A stretch of DNA of 64,000 bases from Xenorhabdus stockiae (GCF_002632825.1 NZ_NJAJ01000001.1:62001-126000); one strand, 5' to 3'; positions 1 through 12,628 are shown, numbered from the stretch's first letter. The notes: generated by a model from the letters alone, not told the origin. Translations and numbers: made by a program.

Positions 1-259
1 TCGCAAGGCTCGCAATCAGCACCAGTGCTGTATAGAACATGGCAAAGCGATCCACATGGAGCAACGGAGTGACATCCATCGGTTCCTGTTGCCCGACAAA
101 ATAGAGAGAAAGCAGTGCCAGATTCAGGCCAATTACCGTCAGGGTGACGTTGGTGAAATGATCGCGTCGCCATGCAATGGACAGCATCACAACCACCACC
201 GTCAATCCGACGATTAATAGCGGCAACAGTGCGATCAATTGTTCAGAAGTTATTGTCAT
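1..259 (-). CDS. nuoN: NADH:quinone oxidoreductase subunit N (partial)
   Basis: This is the first 86 residues of NuoN, an antiporter-like membrane subunit of complex I that takes part in proton translocation. The reading frame starts at ATG 259 with [18 protein letters not shown] and stays open to the left edge. The N-terminus matches E. coli NuoN nearly residue for residue from memory, with two hydrophobic helices visible. It begins six bases after the nuoM stop and is the last gene of the nuo operon. The rest of the gene lies outside the window. Confidence 0.95.
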   Translation of the reverse strand, partial: MTITSEQLIALLPLLIVGLTVVVVMLSIAWRRDHFTNVTLTVIGLNLALLSLYFVGQQEPMDVTPLLHVDRFAMFYTALVLIASLA

Positions 260-265
260 GGCAAA

Positions 266-1786
266 TTACGGCCTTGTAGTTAAAAGTGAAGCTGAATACC
301 AATTCTGGATGTTGCTCATTGCCGCTGCCGAAGTATCAAGAATCGGTTGTGGATAAAAACCAAGAATAACCAGCAGGGCACCCAGCAGCAGCAAAATGGA
401 AATTTCTCGTGCATCCATCCGTGGCAATGGCTCATCAGATTTTGGCGTACCATAGTGAGCTTTCTGCATCAGGTACAGAGCATATACGGAGGCGAAAACC
501 AGACCAAACACAGATACCGTAGCAATCAGGGTAAATTTACCGAAACTGCCGAACAGGATCATAATCTCACCCACAAAGTTACCGGTGCCCGGCATACCTA
601 ATGTTGCTACCGCAAAGAACAGAGATATGGCCGGCAACAGCTGAATTCGTCCCCATAGGCCACCCATCTGACGTAAATCACGGGTATGCAGGCGTTCATA
701 GAGCTGACCACACAGAATAAACAGCCCGGCCGCTGACAAGCCGTGGGCAATCATCTGGATAACGGCACCCTGATAAGCCAGTTGGCTGCCGGTATAGATA
801 GCTATCAAAACGAAGCCCATATGCGAAACACTGGTGTAAGCAATCAGACGTTTGATATCGGTCTGGCTGAAAGCCATCCATGCACCGTAGAAGATACCAA
901 TGACACCCAGCCACATCGCGATTGGTGCAAATTCCGCAGAAGCCTGAGGAAACAGAGGCAAACCAAAACGCAACAAGCCATATGCCGCTGTTTTCAACAA
1001 AATCCCCGCGAGGTCAACAGAACCTGCCGTTGGTGCCTGACTGTGAGCGTCCGGCAACCAACCATGCAAAGGTACAACAGGCATTTTCACAGCGAACGCG
1101 ATGAAGAACCCCAGCATCAGCAGATACTGAACAGTATGTGACATCGGGGTATCCAGCAGTTTCTCATAGCTGAATGACCATTCGCCGGTTGCATCGTGGT
1201 AAATGAATGCCAGTGCCAGAATCGAAATCAGCATCACCAGACCGCTGGCCTGAGTATAAATGAAGAATTTCGTCGCTGCCGTAATACGGGTTTTGCCCTG
1301 TGATCCTCTGTGACCCCAAAGTGCAATCAGGAAGTACATCGGAACCAGCATCACTTCCCAGAAGAAGAAGAACAGGAACAGGTCAATGGCAAGGAATACG
1401 CCCATCACGCCACCGAGGATCCACAGCAGGTTCAGATGGAAGAAACCCTGATACGGCTGGTTTTCGTTCCACGAACAAAGAATTGCCATTAAACCCAGCA
1501 GCGCAGTCAGGACGACCATCAAGAGTGACAAACCATCCAAAGCCAAATGAATGGAGATGCCAAAGCGCGGTATCCACGGCATCAGAAATTCTGATTGCCA
1601 CTGTGGAATGCCTTGTGGGTTGGTCAGCGTATAGCCTCCCTGCATCCAGAGGTACAGAGAAAGCAGCAGAGTCAGCCCCATCGCAAGAGACGCTATCCAA
1701 CGCGGCACACGGGTGCCGAAGCGCTCTGCCTGCCAACACAGCAGGCCTCCGATGAAGGGCAGAAGAATTAGCCAAGGTAGTAGCAT
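266..1786 (-). CDS. nuoM: NADH:quinone oxidoreductase subunit M
   Basis: NuoM is one of the three antiporter-like (Mrp-type) proton-pumping subunits in the membrane arm of complex I. The 506-residue protein is about the length of E. coli NuoM (509) and is a string of hydrophobic helices. The key charged residues are present: Glu144 in FFWEVMLVPMYF, Lys234 in AVKMPVVPLHGW and Lys265 in GILLKTAAYG, which correspond to the residues needed for pumping in E. coli. It lies between nuoL (19-nt gap) and nuoN (6-nt gap) in the operon. Nothing unusual is seen. Confidence 0.97.
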   Translation of the reverse strand: MLLPWLILLPFIGGLLCWQAERFGTRVPRWIASLAMGLTLLLSLYLWMQGGYTLTNPQGIPQWQSEFLMPWIPRFGISIHLALDGLSLLMVVLTALLGLMAILCSWNENQPYQGFFHLNLLWILGGVMGVFLAIDLFLFFFFWEVMLVPMYFLIALWGHRGSQGKTRITAATKFFIYTQASGLVMLISILALAFIYHDATGEWSFSYEKLLDTPMSHTVQYLLMLGFFIAFAVKMPVVPLHGWLPDAHSQAPTAGSVDLAGILLKTAAYGLLRFGLPLFPQASAEFAPIAMWLGVIGIFYGAWMAFSQTDIKRLIAYTSVSHMGFVLIAIYTGSQLAYQGAVIQMIAHGLSAAGLFILCGQLYERLHTRDLRQMGGLWGRIQLLPAISLFFAVATLGMPGTGNFVGEIMILFGSFGKFTLIATVSVFGLVFASVYALYLMQKAHYGTPKSDEPLPRMDAREISILLLLGALLVILGFYPQPILDTSAAAMSNIQNWYSASLLTTRP

Positions 1787-1805
1787 GGCGCAATGTGTCC
1801 CTTAA

Positions 1806-3653
1806 TTAAACCAAAAGCAGCAGAGCTAAAACCAGCACTGCACCCAACCCTATAGAGGTAGCGTACCAACGAACCTGCCCGTTCTCACTCAAACCAAGTC
1901 CCTTATTGCCCCAGCGTGACAATATTGCAGGGATATTCATCAGTGAGTTCAGAGGATCATTCCGTAACAGTTGTGTAATACCTTTGAATGGTTTCACAAA
2001 TACCCAGTCATACAGAGCATCAAAACCCCAGGCATGGAACCACCATGTTGAGAAGAAACGCCCCGGAGCACTGTTGGCAATTGCATTGACCAAACTACGT
2101 TTACCAAGGTACAACGCGGCAGCCAGCAAAATACCCAGCACAGCAACCACACCGGAAACAATCTCCAGCGTCATCTTGCCATCATGCCCTTGCGCACCAT
2201 TACCCGGCAGAACCCCTGTCAGCGGTTGTTCAATCAAAGCACCAACAAATGTGGACAGTACCAGCAGCACTGACAACGGCAGCGTATGGGTAATGCCTTT
2301 AACTGAATGCGCTTTGGTATTTTCTTTCCCGTGGAACACAATGAAGATCATGCGGAAGGTATACAGAGAGGTCATCAATGCACCTATCAGACCTGCCAGC
2401 ATCAGGTTCATATGACCATTTGCCAGCGCGCCCCACAGGATTTCGTCTTTACTGTAAAAGCCTGCTGTCAGCAACGGCAGGGCAGACAAGGCCGAACCAC
2501 CAACCAGGAAGCAGAGATAAACAAACGGAATACGTTTGCTCAGGCCACCCATTTTGAAGATGTTCTGCTCATGATGACAGGCAAGAATGACCGAACCGGA
2601 AGCAAGGAACAGCAAAGCCTTGAAGAAGGCATGAGTCATCAGATGGAAAATCGCCGCATCCCATGCCTGTACGCCCAACGCCAGAAACATGTAACCAATC
2701 TGGCTCATGGTGGAATAAGCAAGTACACGCTTGATGTCCGTCTGTACCAGTGCCGCAAACCCCGCCAGCAACAGGGTCACAGCACCAATAATGCCCACCA
2801 GATGCAGAATATCTGGTGCCAGCAGGAACAAAGCATGGCTACGGGCAATCAGATAGACACCGGCTGTTACCATCGTTGCTGCATGGATCAAAGCAGAAAC
2901 CGGCGTCGGGCCAGCCATCGCATCTGCCAGCCATGTCTGTAATGGCAACTGAGCAGATTTACCTACTGCACCACCCAGAATCATCAGGGTTGCCCATGTG
3001 ATTGCTGTAGAACCGGCTTCAATATGCTGCGGTGCCAGTACCGCCAGTTCGCGGAAGCTCAGCGTACCCAGCTGGTCGTAGAGGATAAACATACCGATGG
3101 CAAGGAATACGTCACCCACACGGGTTACGATAAAGGCTTTCATTGCCGCAGCACCGTTGGCAGGCGTTTTGTAATAAAAGCCAATCAGAAGGTAACTACA
3201 CAGCCCTACCCCTTCCCAACCGAGGTACATCAGCAGCATGTTATCTGCCAGAACCAGAACCACCATGCTGGCGATAAACAGGTTGGTATAAGCGAAGAAA
3301 CGGGAATAGCCTTCTTCACCACGCATATACCATGAAGCATAAGTGTGGATCAGAAAACCGACACCGGTGACTACACTCAGCATGGTTAATGACAGACCAT
3401 CCAATACCAGATTGACCGGAATACTGAAACTGTCTACGCTCATCCAGTTCCATAATGTCTGGCTATAGACAAACCCACCAGCTTCATTCTGAGTATGGAA
3501 ATCCATCCCGACCCAAAGAGTCACCAATGCGGCCAGCCCGACAGAACCGATTCCAACTGTCGCTGACAGATTTTCAGACCAGCGGCCGCGGGAGAATGCC
3601 AGCAGCAAAAATCCCAGCAGTGGCAACAGAATTGTTAAATAGAGTAAGTTCAT
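1806..3653 (-). CDS. nuoL: NADH:quinone oxidoreductase subunit L
   Basis: NuoL is the distal antiporter-like subunit of complex I, carrying the long lateral helix along the membrane arm. The 615-residue protein is close to E. coli NuoL (613). The conserved pumping-site segments are visible: [16 protein letters not shown] with its glutamate, and [16 protein letters not shown] with its lysine in the discontinuous-helix region. The C-terminal part is hydrophobic and ends in a membrane helix, as expected for the lateral-helix region. It overlaps nuoK by 4 bases, indicating translational coupling in the operon. Confidence 0.97.
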   Translation of the reverse strand: MNLLYLTILLPLLGFLLLAFSRGRWSENLSATVGIGSVGLAALVTLWVGMDFHTQNEAGGFVYSQTLWNWMSVDSFSIPVNLVLDGLSLTMLSVVTGVGFLIHTYASWYMRGEEGYSRFFAYTNLFIASMVVLVLADNMLLMYLGWEGVGLCSYLLIGFYYKTPANGAAAMKAFIVTRVGDVFLAIGMFILYDQLGTLSFRELAVLAPQHIEAGSTAITWATLMILGGAVGKSAQLPLQTWLADAMAGPTPVSALIHAATMVTAGVYLIARSHALFLLAPDILHLVGIIGAVTLLLAGFAALVQTDIKRVLAYSTMSQIGYMFLALGVQAWDAAIFHLMTHAFFKALLFLASGSVILACHHEQNIFKMGGLSKRIPFVYLCFLVGGSALSALPLLTAGFYSKDEILWGALANGHMNLMLAGLIGALMTSLYTFRMIFIVFHGKENTKAHSVKGITHTLPLSVLLVLSTFVGALIEQPLTGVLPGNGAQGHDGKMTLEIVSGVVAVLGILLAAALYLGKRSLVNAIANSAPGRFFSTWWFHAWGFDALYDWVFVKPFKGITQLLRNDPLNSLMNIPAILSRWGNKGLGLSENGQVRWYATSIGLGAVLVLALLLLV

Positions 3654-3952
3654 CCGCGCATCTCACTGACTATATCAATATTCAGGTTCTGGCGACGACG
3701 GTACAGCTGTAGTAACAGAGCCAGACCGATACTCGCCTCGGCAGCTGCCAGTGTAATGGCCAGAATGTACATCACTTGACCATCAGGCTGGAGCCAATAG
3801 CTACCGGCAACAATAAATGCCAGCGCTGAAGCATTGATCATGATTTCCAGCCCGATCAGCATAAATAGCAGATTACGACGGATAATCAGGCAAGTGAAAC
3901 CCAATGCAAACAGAATAGCCGCCAGAATCAGACCATGTTCCAAAGGTATCAT
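3650..3952 (-). CDS. nuoK: NADH:quinone oxidoreductase subunit K
   Basis: NuoK is a small three-helix membrane subunit of complex I (100 residues, the same as in E. coli). The two membrane glutamates needed for proton transfer are in place: Glu36 in [10 protein letters not shown] and Glu72 in [10 protein letters not shown]. The gene overlaps nuoL by four bases and shares one base with the stop of nuoJ, so the block is tightly coupled. Confidence 0.96.
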   Translation of the reverse strand: MIPLEHGLILAAILFALGFTCLIIRRNLLFMLIGLEIMINASALAFIVAGSYWLQPDGQVMYILAITLAAAEASIGLALLLQLYRRRQNLNIDIVSEMRG

Positions 3953-4479
3953 TATTGGTCCTCCACACGATTGCTGAGTACTTCACCCTGACGACTTTCA
4001 CGACCAACGTGGTAAGCCACCACCAGCCCTGCCAGTAATAACAGGGATGCCAGCTCTACTGCCAGTACGTAAGGACCGAACAGACTGATACCCACTTCTT
4101 TGGCACTGACCACTTCGCCACTGATTGCAGCTTCAGGCAGGCTGTGAATAGCAAAGATCAGGATAACCAGTAAAATGGACGAAAGAATTACAGGCCCAAT
4201 CCAGGCTCTCGGCTTCAGCCATTGTCTTTCCTGATCAGCGACTGATTTACCAAGGTTCAGCATCATCACAACAAAGACGAACAACACCATGATCGCCCCG
4301 GCATAAACGATGATTTCCAGCGCACCGGCAAAATAAGCGCCCAGAGAAAAGAACACGACTGAAAGCGCCAGCAGGGAAATAATCAGGTACAGCAACGCAT
4401 GTACGGGATTGGTGTGCGTTATTACCCTGAGTGTTGCCAGAATGGCAATCAACCCTGCGATATAAAATGCAAATTCCAT
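3952..4479 (-). CDS. nuoJ: NADH:quinone oxidoreductase subunit J
   Basis: NuoJ is a five-helix membrane subunit of complex I beside NuoK and NuoA. The 175-residue protein is slightly shorter than E. coli NuoJ (184). The central segment [20 protein letters not shown] carries the conserved signature of the family, including the helix with the pi-bulge. It follows nuoI by 12 bases. The hydrophilic C-terminus ([17 protein letters not shown]) is typical. Confidence 0.95.
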   Translation of the reverse strand: MEFAFYIAGLIAILATLRVITHTNPVHALLYLIISLLALSVVFFSLGAYFAGALEIIVYAGAIMVLFVFVVMMLNLGKSVADQERQWLKPRAWIGPVILSSILLVILIFAIHSLPEAAISGEVVSAKEVGISLFGPYVLAVELASLLLLAGLVVAYHVGRESRQGEVLSNRVEDQ

Positions 4480-4491
4480 GAATATCGCTCC

Positions 4492-5034
4492 TTATGGCAA
4501 CAGGCTTTTAACGTCGATAGGTTTGGCTTCATTGTCGGCTTCGCCTTTGTCTTTGCCATCAATCGCCATACCTGACTTACGGTAAAAGTTATAGTCAGGG
4601 TATTTACCCGGCCCGGAAATCAGCAGGTCTTCTTTTTCATACACCAAATCCTGACGGTTGAATTCACCCAGTTCAAAATCCGGTGTCAACTGGATAGCCG
4701 TAGTCGGGCAGGCTTCTTCACACAGTCCGCAGAAAATGCAGCGTGAGAAGTTGACACGGAAAAACTCCGGATACCAGCGACCGTCTTTATGTTCGGCTTT
4801 TTGCAGGGAGATACACCCCACCGGACAGACAGCTGCACACAGGTTACAGGCAACACAACGCTCTTCACCGTCAGGGTCACGCGTCAGAACGATGCGCCCA
4901 CGGTAACGGGGTGGCAAATAAACCGGTTCTTCCGGATACATTTTTGTTTCGCGTTTATGGAAGGCATGAAGCCCTATCATCCAAATACTGCGTACCTGGG
5001 TGGCGAAACCAACCAATAACTCTTTTAATGTCAT
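4492..5034 (-). CDS. nuoI: NADH:quinone oxidoreductase subunit I (2x 4Fe-4S)
   Basis: NuoI is the ferredoxin-like subunit of the peripheral arm of complex I. It passes electrons through clusters N6a and N6b toward N2. The 180-residue protein has the two expected CxxCxxCxxxCP motifs, [12 protein letters not shown] and [12 protein letters not shown], each followed by the partner cluster's cysteine arrangement. Length matches E. coli (180). The gene lies 15 bases after nuoH and 12 before nuoJ. Confidence 0.97.
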   Translation of the reverse strand: MTLKELLVGFATQVRSIWMIGLHAFHKRETKMYPEEPVYLPPRYRGRIVLTRDPDGEERCVACNLCAAVCPVGCISLQKAEHKDGRWYPEFFRVNFSRCIFCGLCEEACPTTAIQLTPDFELGEFNRQDLVYEKEDLLISGPGKYPDYNFYRKSGMAIDGKDKGEADNEAKPIDVKSLLP

Positions 5035-5049
5035 GGTTTAATCACCCCT

Positions 5050-6027
5050 TTATTGAGCGTTGTACAAAATCACTGCGGCAGTCGCCAGCAGGTTGAGTAA
5101 AGTTAACGGCAAGCAAATTTTCCAGCCGAATGACATCACCTGGTCATAACGCGGACGCGGTAACGCAGCACGGATCAGAATGAACATCATCATGAAAAAT
5201 GCTGTTTTCAGCGCAAACCAGACGAATGGAGGCAGGAAAGGCCCATGCCAGCCACCAAAGAAGAGTGTGACGATTAAAGCGGACACCGTCACAATACCGA
5301 TATATTCACCCACAAAGAACATACCGAATTTCATGCCGGAATATTCAATATGATAACCATCTGCCAGCTCCTGCTCTGCTTCCGGCTGGTCAAAGGGGTG
5401 GCGGTGACATACTGCAACCGCCGCAATAGCGAACGTCAGGAAGCCAAAGAACTGCGGGATAATATTCCACAGGTGCTGCTGGGAGTTAACAATATCCACC
5501 ATATTGAAGGAGCCAGCCTGTGCGACGACTCCCATCATGGATAGACCAATGAAAACTTCATAGCTCAGTGTCTGTGCTGATGCCCGCATTGCGCCTAACA
5601 GCGAGTATTTGTTGTTACTCGACCATCCGGCGAACAACACCGCATAAACAGCCAGACCCGCCATCATCATGAAAAACAGAATACCGATGTTCAGATCTGC
5701 CGCCATCCATGTCGGGCTGACAGGTACAATGGCAAAAGCCAGTAACAGAGAGCAGAAACCAACGATAGGAGCCAGAGTAAAGATCATCCGGTCTGAGAAG
5801 CGTGGTGCCCAGTCTTCTTTGAAGAACATTTTGATCATGTCAGCGACAAGCTGTAATGAGCCGCCCCACCCTACGCGGTTTGGCCCATAGCGATTCTGGA
5901 ATAGACCAAGAAGACGGCGTTCGCCGAAACTCATGAATGCTCCGCAGACAACCACAACCAGCAGAATAACAATCGCTTTAAGAACAGAAATCAAAATTTC
6001 TGTCAATTCGGGAGTCAGCCAGTTCAT
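5050..6027 (-). CDS. nuoH: NADH:quinone oxidoreductase subunit H
   Basis: NuoH is the membrane subunit that holds the quinone-binding channel together with NuoB and NuoD. The 325-residue protein equals the E. coli length. The signature [19 protein letters not shown] and the acidic cytoplasmic loop [20 protein letters not shown], important for quinone coupling, are both intact. Its start codon overlaps the nuoG stop by one base. Confidence 0.97.
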   Translation of the reverse strand: MNWLTPELTEILISVLKAIVILLVVVVCGAFMSFGERRLLGLFQNRYGPNRVGWGGSLQLVADMIKMFFKEDWAPRFSDRMIFTLAPIVGFCSLLLAFAIVPVSPTWMAADLNIGILFFMMMAGLAVYAVLFAGWSSNNKYSLLGAMRASAQTLSYEVFIGLSMMGVVAQAGSFNMVDIVNSQQHLWNIIPQFFGFLTFAIAAVAVCHRHPFDQPEAEQELADGYHIEYSGMKFGMFFVGEYIGIVTVSALIVTLFFGGWHGPFLPPFVWFALKTAFFMMMFILIRAALPRPRYDQVMSFGWKICLPLTLLNLLATAAVILYNAQ

Positions 6028-8750
6028 TATGCAACCTCCCGTAAGTTATTGACTGCTCTGCCTGCCAGAACCGGCGGAATACCCGGCATTCCCAATGGCA
6101 GCCCAATCTGCCCCTGAGCAAGATTGCTGCTCAGGCGCACCGCTAAGCGCAATTGCTGCCCCGAACAATCAAATTCCATCATGGAACCTTCTTTCACATT
6201 AAGATGTTCAGCATCCTGACGGTTCATCATCACATACGGCTCAGGCATACGCTCCTGAATGACATCTGCCCGCTGGGATAACTCCTCACTACCAAACAGA
6301 TGGAAATAAGGTGCGATGTACCATTCATTTTTCTGCGCACTAAAAGCAGCCGGAATGCTGTCAAAGTAGTTCAGACCGCCATCCACAGTCTCAATCAGGC
6401 GCACACCGGGATCGCCGAAACGCAGCTTACCGCCCACTTCTGCCTGGAATTTATTCCATGCCTGTGGTGAGTTCCAGCCCGGTGCCCACGCAAACGGGAT
6501 TTGCTGACGATCCGCAAACGGGCTGTTATTCCCTTCCATTGAGAAGGCAAACGCCGTATCGATATCTTGCGGCTGGCGCTGTTCATGAACACTGACATTG
6601 GCAAGCATGGCTGTACGGCCACTGTAACGATGAGGTGAACGGGCCAGTTTTTGACCACGGATACGGAATGTGGCATCCGGTGCAGCATTGACGATGCCCT
6701 TGAATTGCGGCATTTCTTTGACACAAGCGTCAATCACATGGTCAAGCTGAGTCCAGTCCGTCTGACGCTGTGTATAGGTTGTATGCAGAGAGTGCATCCA
6801 GCGCCAGCTTTCCAGCATGACAACAGATTTGTCATAGAATGCAGGCTCATATACCTGGAAGTATCGCTGTGCACGGCCTTCCTGATTCACCAGCGTGCCA
6901 TCGCTTTCTGCAAAACTGGAAGCAGAGAGGATTAGATTAGCTTTATCCATAATGGCGGTATGCTGATGATCAACAACAATCAGGTTTTTCAGGCTATCCA
7001 GTGCACTGTCAATCTTATCGGCAGGAGCGTGACGGTAGAGATCGTTTTCCATCACGATAGCCGTGTCTGAATCGCCTTTAGCAATACGCTGTAAAGCAAC
7101 ATCCAGCGACTGTGCCTCCATCATCGCCAGGCCAAGGCTGTTTGCATAGGCTGCTACATAGGAAAGGCCGACATTGGCTCCGCTGTCTTTCAATGCCCAT
7201 GCGATATTAGCGGCAGCCTGAATCAGGGTATCACTGCCCGCATTGCTGCCACTGATAATCAGTGGTTTTTTCGCTCCACGCAGTGCCTGAGCAACGATTT
7301 CTACTTTCGCTTTCAGTTCATCCGGCAGGTCATTGACAGCAGGAGCAATACTATTCAGGGCATGTGCCACGGCAAAACCGAACCGGGCCTGATCATCAAC
7401 GGGTGCACGATAATTCCATGCTGCGATATCATCCAGACGAGTATCATCAACGCTGGTCAGGAAGAGCGGATATTTGGCATGTTGACCGATATTCATCACT
7501 GCTGCAATTTGCCAGTCCGCTACTTTTTGAGCTGCCGCCATTTCACGGGCTTTGCCCTTAACCGCCTGACGTACCGACAGCGCCATGCGGGCACCTGTCT
7601 GTGTCAAATCTTCACCCAACACTAACACAGCGTCGTAATCTTCGATCTCCCGCAAAGATGGCGTATAAACCCCACCCTGTTGCAGAATTTCCAGCATCAT
7701 GTCGAGACGGTGCTGCTCTTCTGCTGAAATGCCGCTATAGAAATTCTCCGCACCCACTAATTCGCGCAGTGCAAAGTTACTTTCAATACTGGCACGTGGC
7801 GAACCGATACCAATCGCGTTTTTCGCCTGACGCAGAATATCTGCCCCGCCCTGCATCACCTGCTCGGCATTCAGTGAAATCCACTGATCACCACGAAGCT
7901 GTTGTGGCTGACGAGGGCGATCACCGCGATTGACATAGCCATAACCAAAGCGGCCACGGTCACACATGAAATAGTGGTTAACCGTGCCGTTATAGCGGTT
8001 TTCAATGCGGCGTAATTCTCCGTAACGTTCTCCCGGGCTGGTGTTACAGCCGATACTGCACTGCTGGCAGATACTCGGTGCAAACTGCATATCCCATTTA
8101 CGGTTATAACGTTCAGAGTGCGTTTTATCGGTAAATACCCCTGTCGGGCAAACTTCGACTAAGTTACCGGAAAATTCACTTTCCAGCGTGCCATCTTCAG
8201 GGCGGCCAAAGTAGATATTGTCATGTGCGCCATAAACACCCAAATCCGTGCCGTCCGCATAATCTTTGTAGTAGCGGACACAGCGGTAACAGGCGATACA
8301 GCGGTTCATTTCATGAGCAATAAATGGGCCCAGTTCCTGATTCTTGTGTGTGCGTTTGGTAAAACGGTATTTACGGAATGAATGCCCCGTCATCACCGTC
8401 ATATCCTGTAAATGGCAGTTACCACCTTCTTCACAGACAGGACAGTCATGAGGGTGGTTAGTCATCAGCCATTCCACCACACTTGCGCGGAACTGTTTTG
8501 CTTCTTCATCATTAATGGAGATATACGTACCATCTGAGGCCGGCGTCATACAGGACATCACCAGACGACCACGTGTATCTTCCGCGTTCTGATATTGCTT
8601 AACCGCACACTGGCGGCAAGCACCAACGCTTCCCAGCGCTGGATGCCAGCAAAAATAAGGGATATCAAGCCCCAGCGAGAGGCAGGCTTGTAACAGGTTA
8701 TCAGCCCCGTTTACATCATAATTTTTGCCGTCTACATGTATCGTAGCCAT
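6027..8750 (-). CDS. nuoG: NADH:quinone oxidoreductase subunit G
   Basis: NuoG is the largest peripheral subunit of complex I and carries four iron-sulfur clusters. Visible sites are the 2Fe-2S N1b cysteines ([15 protein letters not shown]), the His/Cys ligands of N5 ([14 protein letters not shown]), the N4 motif CIACYRCV with VCPTGVF, and the enterobacterial N7 motif CQQCSIGCN. The rest is a molybdopterin-oxidoreductase fold without cofactor. The frame is open upstream to 8846, but that extension overlaps the nuoF 3' end and is unlike the family. I chose ATG 8750 ([15 protein letters not shown]), giving 907 residues against 908 in E. coli. ATG 8759 is an alternative. Confidence 0.96.
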   Translation of the reverse strand: MATIHVDGKNYDVNGADNLLQACLSLGLDIPYFCWHPALGSVGACRQCAVKQYQNAEDTRGRLVMSCMTPASDGTYISINDEEAKQFRASVVEWLMTNHPHDCPVCEEGGNCHLQDMTVMTGHSFRKYRFTKRTHKNQELGPFIAHEMNRCIACYRCVRYYKDYADGTDLGVYGAHDNIYFGRPEDGTLESEFSGNLVEVCPTGVFTDKTHSERYNRKWDMQFAPSICQQCSIGCNTSPGERYGELRRIENRYNGTVNHYFMCDRGRFGYGYVNRGDRPRQPQQLRGDQWISLNAEQVMQGGADILRQAKNAIGIGSPRASIESNFALRELVGAENFYSGISAEEQHRLDMMLEILQQGGVYTPSLREIEDYDAVLVLGEDLTQTGARMALSVRQAVKGKAREMAAAQKVADWQIAAVMNIGQHAKYPLFLTSVDDTRLDDIAAWNYRAPVDDQARFGFAVAHALNSIAPAVNDLPDELKAKVEIVAQALRGAKKPLIISGSNAGSDTLIQAAANIAWALKDSGANVGLSYVAAYANSLGLAMMEAQSLDVALQRIAKGDSDTAIVMENDLYRHAPADKIDSALDSLKNLIVVDHQHTAIMDKANLILSASSFAESDGTLVNQEGRAQRYFQVYEPAFYDKSVVMLESWRWMHSLHTTYTQRQTDWTQLDHVIDACVKEMPQFKGIVNAAPDATFRIRGQKLARSPHRYSGRTAMLANVSVHEQRQPQDIDTAFAFSMEGNNSPFADRQQIPFAWAPGWNSPQAWNKFQAEVGGKLRFGDPGVRLIETVDGGLNYFDSIPAAFSAQKNEWYIAPYFHLFGSEELSQRADVIQERMPEPYVMMNRQDAEHLNVKEGSMMEFDCSGQQLRLAVRLSSNLAQGQIGLPLGMPGIPPVLAGRAVNNLREVA

Positions 8751-8805
8751 AGTCAGCATGCTTCCCAATGGCCTGCCGTGGCAGGCGTTAATCAAAAATT
8801 CTTCT

Positions 8806-10170
8806 CTACCAACGCTGCTTAAGCAGGTTTGGCTGGATGCCTGCAATCAGGCTGGTATTCCCGTAATCTCTGGTGACAATCCCCGCCTCAAATTCTTCGC
8901 GGAAGTACTTAATTGCACTTTGCAAAGGTTCTACGGCACCGGGAGCATGAGCACAGAAAGTTTTGCCGGGGCCGAGGAAGCGACAGAGCTGCTCCAGGGT
9001 TTCGATATCACCGGGCTGGCCTTTCCCTTCTTCAATGGCACGGAGGATTTTGACACTCCAGGGCAGACCATCACGGCATGGCGTACACCAGCCACAGGAT
9101 TCACGGGCGAAAAATTCTTCAAGATTACGGGTCAGGGAAACCATATTGATCTCATGATCAACTGCCATTGCCAGCGCGGTGCCTAAACGACTTCCGGCTT
9201 TGGCGATGTGTTCGAAATCCATCGGCAGATCAAGATGTTCTTCGGTCAGAAAGTCGGTTCCTGCCCCCCCCGGCTGCCAGGCTTTAAATTTAAGCCCGTC
9301 ACGCATACCACCAGCATAATCTTCGAGAATTTCGCGGGCAGTGGTGCCAAATGGCAGTTCCCATAAGCCCGGGTTTTTGACCCGGCCGGAGAACCCCATC
9401 AGTTTAGTGCCGGCATCTTTACTTTTGCCTTCACTTAAACCGATGTACCACTCTTTACCGTGTTCAAGAATAGCCGGAACATTACACAGGGTTTCTACGT
9501 TATTGACGCAGGTTGGTTTTCCCCAGACACCTGCTGTTGCCGGGAATGGTGGCTTGGAACGAGGGTTGGCACGGCGCCCTTCAAGGGAGTTAATCAGTGC
9601 GGTTTCTTCACCACAGATATAACGTCCCGCGCCGGTATGCACAAACAGCTCAAAATCAAAACCACTGCCCAAAATATTTTTGCCCAGTAACCCTGCTGTT
9701 TTCGCCTCTTCAATGGCTTTGCGCAGATGAACAGCAGCTTCAACATATTCACCACGCAGGAAGATATAACCGCGATATGCTTTCAGCGCGAAAGCACTTA
9801 TCAGCATGCCTTCCACCAGCAAATGCGGTAATTGCTCCATCAGAAGACGGTCTTTATACGTTCCCGGCTCCATTTCATCGGCATTACACAACAGATAGCG
9901 AATGTTCATGCTTTCATCTTTCGGCATCAGGCTCCACTTCAACCCCGTGGAAAAGCCCGCGCCACCACGCCCTTTCAGGCCAGCATCTTTCACCAGTGTG
10001 GTTATTTCATCAGGAGCCATGCCCTTCAGTGCTCTTTCGGCTCCCTTGTAACCATTTTTGCTACGGTATTCATCCAGCCAGACAGGTTGTTGATCATCAC
10101 GCAACCGCCATGTCAGGGGATGAGCTTCCGCTGTGCGGATAATTTCTTTCACTCCTGAATGCGTTGTCAT
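8806..10170 (-). CDS. nuoF: NADH:quinone oxidoreductase subunit F (NADH/FMN)
   Basis: NuoF binds NADH and FMN and is the electron entry point of complex I. The 454-residue protein has the glycine-rich nucleotide-binding loop [16 protein letters not shown] and the N3 4Fe-4S ligands [11 protein letters not shown] plus the later cysteine in [13 protein letters not shown]. It is about nine residues longer than E. coli NuoF, mostly at the C-terminus. The start overlaps the nuoE stop by four bases. Confidence 0.97.
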   Translation of the reverse strand: MTTHSGVKEIIRTAEAHPLTWRLRDDQQPVWLDEYRSKNGYKGAERALKGMAPDEITTLVKDAGLKGRGGAGFSTGLKWSLMPKDESMNIRYLLCNADEMEPGTYKDRLLMEQLPHLLVEGMLISAFALKAYRGYIFLRGEYVEAAVHLRKAIEEAKTAGLLGKNILGSGFDFELFVHTGAGRYICGEETALINSLEGRRANPRSKPPFPATAGVWGKPTCVNNVETLCNVPAILEHGKEWYIGLSEGKSKDAGTKLMGFSGRVKNPGLWELPFGTTAREILEDYAGGMRDGLKFKAWQPGGAGTDFLTEEHLDLPMDFEHIAKAGSRLGTALAMAVDHEINMVSLTRNLEEFFARESCGWCTPCRDGLPWSVKILRAIEEGKGQPGDIETLEQLCRFLGPGKTFCAHAPGAVEPLQSAIKYFREEFEAGIVTRDYGNTSLIAGIQPNLLKQRW

Positions 10171-10712
10171 TGATACTGCTCCAGCAATTTTTCAATTTCT
10201 TCGGGTTTCACATAACTATGAGTGTCATCGTCAATCATCATGGTCGGCCCCTTATCACAGTTACCCAGACAGCAGGTTGGCAATAATGTGAAACGGCCAT
10301 CTGTCGTGGTTTGACCCGGACGGATGCTCAAATGTTTTTCAATTGCCGCCTGAACCCCCTGAAAGCCCGTAATGTGACAAACAACACTGTCACAGTAACG
10401 AATGATGTGGCGGCCTACCGGCTGACGGTAAATCTGGCTGTAGAATGTCGCCACGCCTTCCACATCACTGGCGGGAATACCTAATACTTCTGCAATGGCC
10501 GAAATTGCACCATCCGGCACCCAACCACGCTGCTTCTGTACAATTTTCAGTGCTTCGATTGACGCTGCACGCGGATCTTCGTAGTGGTGTTTTTCCTGCT
10601 CGATAGCATCACGTTCCCCGGCACTCAGTACAAACTCATCCGGTATCTGAGCGTCTGTCACGTTGACCACATCAAGGCGTGCCTGCTTGTTTGCGTTAAA
10701 TTCACTTTGCAT
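10167..10712 (-). CDS. nuoE: NADH:quinone oxidoreductase subunit E (2Fe-2S)
   Basis: NuoE is the thioredoxin-fold 2Fe-2S (N1a) subunit of the NADH dehydrogenase module. The four cluster cysteines are visible in CDSVVC and in [14 protein letters not shown]. The protein is 181 residues, about 15 longer than E. coli NuoE (166). The extra length is an N-terminal tail before the conserved [20 protein letters not shown]. It starts two bases after the nuoCD stop. Confidence 0.96.
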   Translation of the reverse strand: MQSEFNANKQARLDVVNVTDAQIPDEFVLSAGERDAIEQEKHHYEDPRAASIEALKIVQKQRGWVPDGAISAIAEVLGIPASDVEGVATFYSQIYRQPVGRHIIRYCDSVVCHITGFQGVQAAIEKHLSIRPGQTTTDGRFTLLPTCCLGNCDKGPTMMIDDDTHSYVKPEEIEKLLEQYQ

Positions 10713-10714
10713 CG

Positions 10715-12514
10715 TTAGCGATCCACATCAGACATAACAAAATCGATACTACCCAGATAAACGATCAGGTCAGAAACCAGACTGCCGCGTATCACCGAAG
10801 GGATCTGTTGTAAATGTGCGAAACTCGGTGTGCGGATACGGGTACGGTAACTCATGGTGCTACCATCACTGGTCAGGTAGTAGCTGTTAATACCCTTAGT
10901 CGCCTCAATCATCTGGAATGATTCATTGGCTGGCATGACCGGCCCCCATGACACCTGCAAAAAGTGGTTAATCATGGTTTCGATATGTTGCAGGGTGCGC
11001 TCTCTTGGCGGCGGCGTGGTCAGTGGATGATCAGCCTTGAACGGGCCTTCCGGCATATGTTTCAGACACTGCTCAAGGATGCGCATACTCTGACGGATCT
11101 CTTCCACTTTCAGCATCACGCGGTCATAACAATCGCCGTTGTAACCAACCGGTACTTCAAAGTCGAAATTTTCATAACCGGAATAAGGGCGCCATTTGCG
11201 CACATCAAACTCAATACCGGTTGCACGCAGACCCGCGCCTGTCACGCCCCAGTCCAGTGCCTGCTTCGCATTGTAGGCAGCGACACCGACAGAACGCCCT
11301 TTCAGAACACTGTTTTTCAGTGCCGCCTTGACATAAGAATTCAAACGTTTCGGCAACCAGTTCAGTAAGTCACGCAGCAGTTTATCCCAGCCTCGCGGCA
11401 GGTCATGAGCAACACCACCGATACGGAACCAGGCCGGATGCATACGGAAGCCGGTAATGGCTTCAACAACATCGTAAACCTTCTGACGGTCGGTAAAGGC
11501 GAAGAACACGGGGGTCATCGCACCAACGTCCTGAATAAAGGTACTGATATAAAGCAGATGGCTGTTGATGCGGAACAGTTCAGACAGCATGACGCGGATA
11601 GCTTTCACACGCTCAGGCACCTCAATACCCGCCAGTTTTTCAACCGCAAGTACGTAAGGCATTTCGTTAACGCATCCCCCCAGATATTCAATCCGGTCGG
11701 TATAAGGGATGTAACTGTGCCATGACTGACGCTCACCCATTTTTTCCGCACCGCGGTGGTGGTAGCCGATGTCAGGAACACAATCAACGATCTCCTCACC
11801 ATCAAGCTGAAGAATGATGCGGAATGCACCATGCGCTGACGGGTGATTTGGCCCGAGGTTAAGAAACATGAAGTCCTCATTTTCGGTTCCACGTTTCATG
11901 CCCCACTCTTCTGGTTTGAAAGTCAGGGCTTCCATTTCCAGATCTTCTTTCTGTTTGGTCAGCATGAAAGGATCGAATTCCGTGGCGCGAGCTGAATACT
12001 CTTTACGCAACGGATGACCTTCCCAAGTAGGTGGCATCAGGATACGACGTAAATTCGGATGACCATTAAATGTAATACCGAACATTTCCCACGTTTCACG
12101 TTCGTACCAATTGGCATTCGGGAAAATTGACGTGATAGTCGGGATATTCAGGTCTCTCTCATCAAGTGCGACTTTCAACATAATGTCACGGTTACGCTCG
12201 ATGGAAAGCAGGTGATAAAACACCGAAAAATCTGCCGCCGGCAGACCTTCCCGGTGAGAACGCTGACGCTCATCAACGCCATGCAAATCAAACAGCATGA
12301 CATAAGGTTTGGGCAACTTTCTCAGGAACGTGATTACTTCCGTTAACCGTTCCCGCTTAATCCAGACAACCGGCATACCAGTGCGGGTAGGCTGGACGGT
12401 AAACGCATCAGGGCCAAATTGGCGATTAAGCTCACTTACGACCGGATCATCAAGGTGATCTCTGGTTTCCCAAGCAGGCCGTACGCTTTCTTGCGCTATC
12501 TGATCTGTCATCAT
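10715..12514 (-). CDS. nuoC: NADH:quinone oxidoreductase fused subunit C/D
   Basis: This is the fused NuoCD protein found in enterobacteria. The C part (about residues 1-190) is the 30-kDa subunit with [17 protein letters not shown]. The D part (from about 200) is the 49-kDa, hydrogenase-like subunit that lines the quinone site, with [14 protein letters not shown] and [14 protein letters not shown]. At 599 residues it matches the family. Two adjacent ATGs (12514 and 12511) could start it. A 113-nt spacer separates it from nuoB, the only sizeable gap inside this operon. Confidence 0.97.
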   Translation of the reverse strand: MMTDQIAQESVRPAWETRDHLDDPVVSELNRQFGPDAFTVQPTRTGMPVVWIKRERLTEVITFLRKLPKPYVMLFDLHGVDERQRSHREGLPAADFSVFYHLLSIERNRDIMLKVALDERDLNIPTITSIFPNANWYERETWEMFGITFNGHPNLRRILMPPTWEGHPLRKEYSARATEFDPFMLTKQKEDLEMEALTFKPEEWGMKRGTENEDFMFLNLGPNHPSAHGAFRIILQLDGEEIVDCVPDIGYHHRGAEKMGERQSWHSYIPYTDRIEYLGGCVNEMPYVLAVEKLAGIEVPERVKAIRVMLSELFRINSHLLYISTFIQDVGAMTPVFFAFTDRQKVYDVVEAITGFRMHPAWFRIGGVAHDLPRGWDKLLRDLLNWLPKRLNSYVKAALKNSVLKGRSVGVAAYNAKQALDWGVTGAGLRATGIEFDVRKWRPYSGYENFDFEVPVGYNGDCYDRVMLKVEEIRQSMRILEQCLKHMPEGPFKADHPLTTPPPRERTLQHIETMINHFLQVSWGPVMPANESFQMIEATKGINSYYLTSDGSTMSYRTRIRTPSFAHLQQIPSVIRGSLVSDLIVYLGSIDFVMSDVDR

Positions 12515-12594
12515 TCTTCACCACAACGCTTGATCAGGGTTTAATGTGATCGCAACATAATCTTGAGTTACGACATTGCTCTGGTTATTTTTAT

Positions 12595-12628
12595 GGCTGA
12601 AAAGCCTTAAAATAGCGGCTAAAAGCCT
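12595..12628. repeat. Tandem mini-hairpins between nuoB and nuoC
   Basis: The spacer between nuoB and nuoC has the 12-mer aaaagccttaaa twice (12601-12612 and 12622-12633), each within a small stem: GGCT-GAAA-AGCC at 12595-12606 and GGCT-AAA-AGCC at 12618-12628. The second copy runs over the nuoB stop codon. It looks like a short tandem duplication. A role in differential translation of nuoB and nuoC is possible but only a guess. Confidence 0.5.

Noticed and set aside
8751-8846. Upstream extension of the nuoG reading frame
   Set aside because: It overlaps the nuoF 3' end, has no family similarity, and an ATG matching the family start lies at 8750.
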